Of a DNA stretch of 36,206 nt, positions 23,476 to 29,435 are shown one piece after another (the stretch's first letter is position 1; each line of letters opens with the position of its first letter). Both the position numbers and the translations under genes were made by a program. Source of the stretch: Bacteroidota bacterium (GTDB lineage: Bacteria; Bacteroidota; Ignavibacteria; Kapaibacteriales; UBA2268); contig WRLB01000010.1 of the NCBI GenBank assembly GCA_009777815.1, positions 1 through 36,206 on the forward strand. The letters run 5' to 3'. The notes under the pieces are model-generated. The model was not told where the DNA came from and did not search any database. It worked only from the letters and a program-made list of their open reading frames with translations.

Positions 23476-23506
23476 TTGTCCAACATACCATTACTATGTT
23501 GGACAA
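23476..23506 (+). terminator. Hairpin after rpsQ
   Basis: Perfect 12-bp stem TTGTCCAACATA (23476-23487) with TATGTTGGACAA (23495-23506) and a 7-nt loop. There is no T tract behind it, so it may act with Rho or as an mRNA stabiliser. Confidence 0.6.
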
Positions 23507-23603
23507 TACGTTAATTTATAAAATTAATTTCATCTTGCAGATATAAACAAATTATTTACAATTATATACCTATAAGTACATTCTCGTTTTTTATAGGTAA
23601 TTG

Positions 23604-23611
23604 TATTTTTA
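23604..23611 (+). promoter_or_regulatory. Possible promoter -7 box of ruvC
   Basis: TATTTTTA, 21 bases before the ruvC ATG. Just upstream an inverted repeat ACCTATAA (23568-23575) / TTATAGGT (23591-23598) would lie over the -33 region, a position suited to an operator. Confidence 0.4.
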
Positions 23612-23632
23612 TAAATTTTAAAAATAAATTAA

Positions 23633-24208
23633 ATGAAAATATTAGGTATAGATCCTGGTTCTGTGTTTTGTGGTTATGGGGTAATAGATGCTAATGGGAA
23701 AAAATTATCAGTAATAGAATATGGAACTATAGAAGTAAAAAAGAAAGCAGAGTACTTGCCATTGCGAATGAAAGAAATATATGATAGAATTCTTTCTGTA
23801 ATAGATCGCACAGCGCCAGATAGTGCTGCAATAGAATCCGTTTTTTATTCTAAAAACGTTCAGTCATTAATAAAATTATCTATGGCAAGAAGTGCCGCTA
23901 TATTGGCTGTTGTAAATAGAAATATAGATATTGCAGAATATACAGCAAAAGATATTAAGCGTTCTGTTACGGGCAGAGGAAATGCTAATAAAGAACAGGT
24001 TCGTTATATGATGAAGGCGATATTAAATATAGCAGAAACAAGTAATTATTATGACACTACTGATGCATTGGCAATAGCGGTCTGTCATTCTAATCATATC
24101 GTTTTAGAAGGCAAAAATAGTTTTTCTTCAAGCAATAATAAATCTACAAAAAAAACTTCGTGGGCAAAGTATTTAGAAAATCATCCCGATAAAATTGTAA
24201 AATTATAA
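23633..24208 (+). CDS. ruvC: Holliday junction resolvase RuvC
   Basis: 191 residues. It cuts four-way recombination junctions with RuvAB. The four catalytic acids are present: D7 (GIDPGS), E68 (AAIESVFY), D141 and D144 (YYDTTDALAIAVCH). KNVQSLIKLSMARSAAI and AKDIKRSVTGRGNANKEQV are the usual DNA-contact regions. The C-terminal ~25 residues (SSSNNKSTKKTSWAKYLENH) are an extra basic, low-complexity tail. ruvA and ruvB are not adjacent. Ends at a perfect hairpin at 24246-24269. Confidence 0.95.
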   Translation: MKILGIDPGSVFCGYGVIDANGKKLSVIEYGTIEVKKKAEYLPLRMKEIYDRILSVIDRTAPDSAAIESVFYSKNVQSLIKLSMARSAAILAVVNRNIDIAEYTAKDIKRSVTGRGNANKEQVRYMMKAILNIAETSNYYDTTDALAIAVCHSNHIVLEGKNSFSSSNNKSTKKTSWAKYLENHPDKIVKL

Positions 24209-24245
24209 AAGTATATTTTGGTGATAAGCAACCCCTATAAACAAA

Positions 24246-24269
24246 AACACGGGGATGAATCCCCGTGTT
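24246..24269. terminator. Bidirectional terminator between ruvC and the BspA-like gene
   Basis: Perfect 10-bp stem AACACGGGGA/TCCCCGTGTT (24246-24255 with 24260-24269), loop TGAA. It has the same architecture as the terminator at 17767 and sits between convergent genes. Confidence 0.8.
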
Positions 24270-24289
24270 AATTCACCTCATATTTGCCC

Positions 24290-25090
24290 TTACTTTGCTG
24301 GCAATTTTTCTACGTTTCCTGTAAAACCTTCGATAGCGAATCTTTTTATCTGTGCTTTTGGCATTTCATTAGAAACATAAATCTTTTCTGATAAACAGTT
24401 TATAAACGCATTGCTATTTATAACTGTTATCATATTAAAAGTAAGAACGCCCGAACTCCCATCAAATGCGAAGCCATTTATACTTGTCACTCTATTAAAA
24501 GTAATTGCACCCGAACTATTACGAAATGCAAAGGCACTTATATTTGTCACAGTATTAAAAGTAATTGCACCCAAACTCTGCCAAAATGCACCCGTTCCTA
24601 TGCTCGTTACATTATTAAAAGTAATATCGCCCGAACTATGAAAAAACGCATTCTCGCCGATAGTTGTCACATTATTAAAAGTAATTGCACACGAACTCTC
24701 GCTAAACGCATGGTCGCCAATATTTCCAATATTGCCCGCCGCCGTCACTGATGTTATATGTGGATTTAACGCAAAAGCAAAATTTGGTATATCTAACCCG
24801 TCAGCAAGTATTATATCGCCCGAAATTGACGCTCCTGTAAATGCGCCGCCGTTAATAAGGCAAGTAGCAGATGTCATTCCCGTTTGCTCGAAGGAAGTAA
24901 TTATTATCTCCTGTGCGATTAAATTAGCGGGGGTAAATGCACAGATGAAACATATAAGTAGTGTTGCTATACTTATCATTCCGAACTTGGTTCGGAATCT
25001 CCTTGCTAAAATAGGAGATGCTGAAACAAGTTCAGTATGACAAATATGCGTTTCTTTTTTGAAGTTTGCTTTAATATTAACTCCTAACAT
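24290..25090 (-). CDS. BspA-like leucine-rich-repeat secreted protein with repeat-derived N-terminus
   Basis: 266 residues from the ATG at 25088-25090. This start overlaps the sdhC stop in the string TAATG, which points to translational coupling. Residues about 80-235 hold seven or eight LRR_5/BspA-type units of about 21-23 residues with the consensus (I/V)-T-x-I-x-x-x-A-F-x-x-(S/C)-S-G-x-(I/L)-T-F (for example NVTTIGENAFFHSSGDITF). Such proteins are usually secreted surface binders. A signal-peptide core (ISIATLLICFICAFTPANLIAQ) is separated from the basic start (MLGVNIKANFKKETH) by about 22 residues (ICHTELVSASPILARRFRTK) encoded by a palindromic repeat. An alternative start is the Met at 24977-24979, just after that segment. 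Convergent with ruvC. Confidence 0.7.
   Translation of the reverse strand: MLGVNIKANFKKETHICHTELVSASPILARRFRTKFGMISIATLLICFICAFTPANLIAQEIIITSFEQTGMTSATCLINGGAFTGASISGDIILADGLDIPNFAFALNPHITSVTAAGNIGNIGDHAFSESSCAITFNNVTTIGENAFFHSSGDITFNNVTSIGTGAFWQSLGAITFNTVTNISAFAFRNSSGAITFNRVTSINGFAFDGSSGVLTFNMITVINSNAFINCLSEKIYVSNEMPKAQIKRFAIEGFTGNVEKLPAK
24976..25041. repeat. Composite palindromic repeat inserted in frame in a coding sequence
   Basis: Left palindrome TTCCGAACTTGGTTCGGAA, middle TCTCCTTGCTAAAATAGGAGA and right palindrome TGCTGAAACAAGTTCAGTA, ended by TCAT/ATGAC. It is the same two-palindrome layout as 3806-3870. Its length (66 bases, 22 codons) keeps the reading frame of the BspA-like gene. 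Confidence 0.8.
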
Positions 25091-26565
25091 TATAATCCTA
25101 ATACTACGCAACCGCAACCAAGCAAGTTATTTACAACAACTCCAAGCGGCAAAAGGATAAATAATAAAACTAATGCTGCAGATAACAAAGTGCTTAATAT
25201 ACGCATCACAGGAGTGAATTTCGGTCCTTCGATGCCTAATGTATGTATTGCACTTTGGATTGCGTGATTTAAATGGAATCCAACAAGTATTACAAAAATT
25301 ATATATGCTAACGCAACCCACGGGCAAGTAAATTCCGATTTAACCATCCCATAAACATCGTGACGATATTTATAAACTTCGCCCTGTTTTACATCATTAT
25401 AGGTGTTAAATGTCGGCATTCCACAGCAACCACGAGCATCTTCACAGCAACAAGAAGATATCTTGCACTTATCTTTTGTTGCACATTTGCTATCGGTTTT
25501 GCAAGCAATTTTGCAAGGTTTATCTGTGCATTCTGCTTGACAAGGTTTATCTGTGCAATCTGCTTTAGCAAATTTAGAACATTGCTCGGGATTTTCCTTA
25601 CATTTAGCACACATCTCATCTCCCGCTGGACAATCAGCACAGCAAGATTTTTTCGATTGAAGACCACAGCGAACTACTTCTTGGCAAGGTCTGTTAGGAT
25701 TTGCTTCTCTGTAAAGTTTTGCAGCTTCCGCCATGAATTTATCCATTATTTCTGCCGTTACTGGAACGCCTGGATCCCTAACAAGCAGAGTATCGCCACG
25801 ACAAATAACTACAACTTTGCCGTGACCAATGATTGCTTCTAAAGGAAGGTTATTACCAACATCTTGGCAAGATTTGTCAGAACATTCTTTACTTGCTTCT
25901 TGGCAAGGTTTATCGGAACATTCTGTTTTGCAGCATTGTTCTTTCGAACTACAACAAGCATCTGCCTTGAAAAAAGTTTTTGTTTTACAGCATTGTTCTT
26001 TCGAACCACTGCAAGCATCTGCCTTGAAAAAAGTTTTGCTATCGCAATCTTTTTTTGCTTTATCGCAAGCGTTTTTATCGGTGCATCCACTTAATCCCAT
26101 TACATATTCACCCGTAGGATAAACTTCATAGGTTTTATAACCATTATTGAAATCAACTACTCCCGCTGTGAAATGAAGTATATGGAACACTATACCTGTT
26201 AAAACCATTAAGCCCGTCCAAAGCATAGTTCGTGATGTTAGTTTTGCTTTGGCGTAGTTTTTAATTTGGTAGCCGATTGGCTTCGCTGCATTATTTTTTA
26301 ATCGCAAATAAACTGCAGAAATAATATGCAGAATTAAACATACAATTAGTCCAATCCGCAATATCCACAGCACTTCTGCCAATCCGAATGGCTCTTGCAG
26401 AAACGCAGCATAAGTGTTATAGACATCAGGTCCTATCCAGAATTGCAGGTTTCCTATTGCGTGAGCAAATAGAAATCCTACAATCGCTAGTCCTGTCAGT
26501 GCCATAACAATCTTAATCAAAATTGTTGATTTAAGAAATCTAAAAAATTTAAGAAAATTAAACAA
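25090..26565 (-). CDS. sdhC: Succinate dehydrogenase/fumarate reductase cytochrome b subunit with large Cys-rich insertion
   Basis: 491 residues, about twice the usual length. Residues 1-156 and 383-491 are a type-B (five-helix) di-haem membrane anchor: TM1 about 18-40 (FAHAIGNLQFW, H35), TM2 about 64-86 (H80), TM3 about 112-132 (H128/H131), TM4 about 415-437 (GFHLNHAIQSAI, H431/H434), TM5 about 455-480; the family signature GVVDFNNGYKTYEVYPTGEY is intact. Residues 157-382 are an insertion in the TM3-TM4 loop, predicted periplasmic by homology to Wolinella FrdC. It contains 35 Cys: 14 in 161-233, one at 255 and 20 in 294-381, with four copies of C-[ST]-D-K-[PS]-C, a 19-residue direct repeat (177-195, 196-214) and CCC and CC pairs. 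Residues 235-290 are nearly Cys-free and may be a small fold. Start is TTG at 26563-26565 after GAGG. sdhA and sdhB are absent here. Confidence 0.85.
   Translation of the reverse strand: MFNFLKFFRFLKSTILIKIVMALTGLAIVGFLFAHAIGNLQFWIGPDVYNTYAAFLQEPFGLAEVLWILRIGLIVCLILHIISAVYLRLKNNAAKPIGYQIKNYAKAKLTSRTMLWTGLMVLTGIVFHILHFTAGVVDFNNGYKTYEVYPTGEYVMGLSGCTDKNACDKAKKDCDSKTFFKADACSGSKEQCCKTKTFFKADACCSSKEQCCKTECSDKPCQEASKECSDKSCQDVGNNLPLEAIIGHGKVVVICRGDTLLVRDPGVPVTAEIMDKFMAEAAKLYREANPNRPCQEVVRCGLQSKKSCCADCPAGDEMCAKCKENPEQCSKFAKADCTDKPCQAECTDKPCKIACKTDSKCATKDKCKISSCCCEDARGCCGMPTFNTYNDVKQGEVYKYRHDVYGMVKSEFTCPWVALAYIIFVILVGFHLNHAIQSAIHTLGIEGPKFTPVMRILSTLLSAALVLLFILLPLGVVVNNLLGCGCVVLGL
25924..26037. repeat. 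57-bp tandem repeat within the sdhC insertion
   Basis: Units 25924-25980 and 25981-26037 encode two near-identical 19-residue blocks KTFFKADAC(S/C)(G/S)SKEQCCKT. The DNA is nearly identical as well, so the duplication is recent. Confidence 0.8.
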
Positions 26566-26628
26566 GGTATTATCCTCAAATATTATAAAAAAATTATATT
26601 CTTACTTATTACAGAATACAAAAATATA

Positions 26629-26636
26629 CTTTTTTT
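26629..26636 (-). promoter_or_regulatory. Promoter -7 box of sdhC
   Basis: Minus-strand TATTTTTG, giving a leader of about 60 bases before the TTG start. Confidence 0.55.
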
Positions 26637-26654
26637 ATAAAAAATATCAAGGGG

Positions 26655-26674
26655 ATGCTGAAATAAGTTTAGTA
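26655..26674. repeat. Decayed palindromic repeat
   Basis: tgctgaaataagtttagta: one arm mutated, so pairing is partly lost. Between the divergent sdhC and restriction-modification genes. Confidence 0.7.
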
Positions 26675-26743
26675 GGACTTTTAATTATGTTAGCAAGTTA
26701 GTAAATTATTACTGAAAATGTAAATAATTATGTAAAATTTAGT

Positions 26744-26751
26744 TAATTTTG
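26744..26751 (+). promoter_or_regulatory. Promoter -7 box of the restriction-modification gene
   Basis: TAATTTTG fits TAnnTTTG; 58 bases before the ATG at 26809. Confidence 0.45.
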
Positions 26752-26808
26752 ATGAAAATAAAATAACACTCAAGCAATTTTTTGATAAAGGAATTAAAAA
26801 GAAACACT

Positions 26809-29286
26809 ATGTATAAAGTAAACGAAGGATATGTAAAAGATTATATTTCAGGAGAACAAGTAAGAGCAACACCCGAAGAAGTTGATGCGGTGCAGGTTTT
26901 TTGCAAACAATTAGTAGAGGATTATAAATATCCGAAATCACACATACAAACGCATCCACAATATCGGGTAAAAATGCGTCCTTCCGATACTCGTAAAGAA
27001 TACCCCGTAGATATTGCTGTTTTTAATTCGTCTGAAAAAAATGAAGATAGTATTTATATTATAGTGGAATGTAAAAGGAGTAATCGTAAAGATGGCAAGT
27101 CACAATTAGAAGATTATTTAAGATTTTCTAAAGCAACGCTTGGGGTTTGGTATAATGGAAACGATAGATTGTTTTTAAGAAAATATGAAAAAGAAGGAAA
27201 AATAATTTTTAAAGAAATTCCTAATATTCCGCTTTTTAAACAGCGTATAGAAGATATAGGACTTTTTAAAAGAAAAGATTTACAACCGACTCATAATCTT
27301 AAAGCAACATTTCGTTCTATACGCAATTTTCTTGCTGCAAATAATATAGGTGCCACAAGAGATGAAGTTCTTGCAGGGCAATTAATAAATCTTATTTTTT
27401 GTAAAATATATGATGAAAAATATACTAATCCTGATGATATTGTAGAATTTAGAGCAGGCATTAATGAAACAGAAAATGATGTTGCTGCAAGAATACTAAA
27501 CTTATTTAACGAAGTAAAAATACGAATGGCTGATGTAATTGATGACGATGATAAAATAGAATTGAAGCCTTACCCTATTAAATTTGTTGTTGGTGAGTTG
27601 CAAAATTACTCGCTTATGGATTGCCAAAGAGATGTAATAGCCGATGCTTTTGAGACATTTATTGGACATTCATTAAAAGGTTCGCAAGGGCAATTTTTCA
27701 CTCCACGGAATGTTGTCCGAATGATTGTAGATATTTTACAGCCAACCGAAAATGATAAAATAATTGACCCTGCCTGTGGTAGTGGTGGATTTTTAATAGA
27801 GGCACTCAAGCATATATGGGACAAAGCAGAAAAAGAATATCGCACAAAAAATTGGAAAGAAAATCAAATAGAAAAAGAAAAAGGAAAAATTGCTACAAAT
27901 TGCATTAGAGGAATAGATAAAGATTATTTTTTAAGTAAAGTTGCTAAAGCATATATGAATCTTATTGGAGACGGGACATCGGGTATATTTTGTGAAGATA
28001 GTTTAGAAAATCCTAATAACTGGAAACAAGAAACGCAAGTTAAAGTGCAATTAGGCACTTTTGATATAGTAGTAACTAATCCACCTTTTGGTGATAAAAT
28101 TAAAGTTGAAGGTGTAGATGGAAAATTAAAACAATATAAATTAGCACATAAATGGCAAAAAGATAAAAAAACAAATAAATGGACACATAATAACACTATT
28201 GAAAAACGTCCACCACAAATACTATTTATAGAACGTTGTTTGCAACTATTAAAAGATGGCGGTAAAATGGGTATAGTCCTACCAGATGGGGCTTTTAATG
28301 AAAGTGAAACATATATTCGTAAATGGCTTTTGAAAAAAGTAAAGATAATTGGTATTATAGATGTTTGTAAAGAATCATTTCAACCCAATACACCAACCAA
28401 AACGAGTTTAATATTTTTGCAAAAAACAAATAATCCTATAATAAAAGATTATGAAATATTTATGGGAGTTGCTTATTTTTGTGGACATAATAGACGAGGA
28501 GTTACTATTGAAAATGATGATATTCCAATAATTAAAAAGCAATTTCAATATTGGTTAGAAGGAAAGAAAATAGAAAACACTAAAAATTATTTTATTACTA
28601 AATTAAGTCAATTAGAACAAACTAATTTTTGGATACCTAAACATTTTTCACCTTACTATAAACAAGCAATAGATAATGTAATCAATAAGTATAAATTAGT
28701 TAAACTTGGTGATATTGCTACATTTAAAGCAGGAAAAGAACCTGGCAGTTCAAATTATATTGATTTTATTGATAGAAATGAAACAGATATTCCATTTATT
28801 AGAACAGGTGATTTAGTTAATTTTTCAATCAATCAAATTCCTGATAAATTTGTAGACGAAGCAATTTATGTAAAATTAAATCAAGACATTAGAGCAAATG
28901 ATATTTTATTTACAAAAGATGGAAAGATAGGAATAGCAGCAATGGTTACAGAAAATGATAAGGTTGTTATTGCTTCAGGAATTTTTAGAATAAGATTAAA
29001 AAAAGAAGCAGAAAAACAATATGGAATTACTCCAGAATATTTATTTGCTTTACTATCTAATAAGTATTCAGGCTACTTTCAAGCGATTCGTTCTACTGTA
29101 ATAGCATCAACAATACCACATTTACGTCCACATAGAATAGCGGATTTTGATATTCCAATTGTGGATAGCGAAACAATTAATAAAATTACTAAAATAGTAA
29201 AACGTAGTTTTGCTATTAAAAATGAAAGCAAATTGTTAGATGCTGAAGCAGCAAAAATATTAACTGATACTTTTATGCTCAAATAA
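26809..29286 (+). CDS. Single-chain restriction-methylation-specificity protein (Type IIG/IIL-like)
   Basis: 825 residues from the ATG at 26809; a TTG nine codons earlier (26782) is the alternative. Residues about 1-150 form a type I HsdR-N-like nuclease domain with a PD-(D/E)xK pattern: D68 (YPVDIAV), then E87-x-K89 (IIVECKRS). Residues about 225-560 form a gamma-class N6-adenine methylase of the HsdM type: GQFFTPRNVVRMIVDIL, SAM motif DPACGSGGF (320-328) and catalytic NPPF (424-427). Residues 629 to about 790 form one HsdS-type target-recognition domain (KLVKLGDIATFKAGKEPGSS). All three activities in one chain resemble Type IIG/IIL enzymes such as MmeI. No hsdR, hsdS or helicase gene is near. 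An adenine methylase with an inactive nuclease cannot be excluded. It is flanked by housekeeping genes, which suggests an isolated acquisition. Confidence 0.82.
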   Translation: MYKVNEGYVKDYISGEQVRATPEEVDAVQVFCKQLVEDYKYPKSHIQTHPQYRVKMRPSDTRKEYPVDIAVFNSSEKNEDSIYIIVECKRSNRKDGKSQLEDYLRFSKATLGVWYNGNDRLFLRKYEKEGKIIFKEIPNIPLFKQRIEDIGLFKRKDLQPTHNLKATFRSIRNFLAANNIGATRDEVLAGQLINLIFCKIYDEKYTNPDDIVEFRAGINETENDVAARILNLFNEVKIRMADVIDDDDKIELKPYPIKFVVGELQNYSLMDCQRDVIADAFETFIGHSLKGSQGQFFTPRNVVRMIVDILQPTENDKIIDPACGSGGFLIEALKHIWDKAEKEYRTKNWKENQIEKEKGKIATNCIRGIDKDYFLSKVAKAYMNLIGDGTSGIFCEDSLENPNNWKQETQVKVQLGTFDIVVTNPPFGDKIKVEGVDGKLKQYKLAHKWQKDKKTNKWTHNNTIEKRPPQILFIERCLQLLKDGGKMGIVLPDGAFNESETYIRKWLLKKVKIIGIIDVCKESFQPNTPTKTSLIFLQKTNNPIIKDYEIFMGVAYFCGHNRRGVTIENDDIPIIKKQFQYWLEGKKIENTKNYFITKLSQLEQTNFWIPKHFSPYYKQAIDNVINKYKLVKLGDIATFKAGKEPGSSNYIDFIDRNETDIPFIRTGDLVNFSINQIPDKFVDEAIYVKLNQDIRANDILFTKDGKIGIAAMVTENDKVVIASGIFRIRLKKEAEKQYGITPEYLFALLSNKYSGYFQAIRSTVIASTIPHLRPHRIADFDIPIVDSETINKITKIVKRSFAIKNESKLLDAEAAKILTDTFMLK

Positions 29287-29435
29287 AATTGACTTGCGAA
29301 GTTAATTAAGGTCCAATATTTCCTTATAAATCAACTTATACAGACCAATATTTTTCGCAAAGCAATTTTTTCATACAATATTTATAAAATAAAATGTATC
29401 TTTATAATCAAGTTTAATAGCAAAATAAAATTAAT
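29287..29435. other. Intergenic spacer before the M6 protease gene
   Basis: 149 bases, AT-rich. The only feature is a weak TATCTTTA at 29397-29404, one mismatch from TAnnTTTG, 32 bases before the ATG. No terminator hairpin was found for the upstream gene. Confidence 0.4.

Noticed and set aside
25360-26122. Plus-strand and shifted-frame reading frames within sdhC
   Set aside because: They arise because the Cys-rich repeats leave several frames open; the sdhC frame continues from one conserved membrane half to the other on both sides.
25090-26565. Cys-rich segment as a frameshift or separate metallothionein gene
   Set aside because: The frame is continuous; the conserved signature before (YEVYPTGEY) and the helix after (VALAYIIFVILVGFHLNH) are in the same frame, and no internal stop or start context separates them.
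26809-29286. BREX PglX or Type I HsdM with missing partners
   Set aside because: The fused nuclease-like N-domain and the C-terminal recognition domain make it a single-chain enzyme; PglX is much longer, and no brx genes are near.
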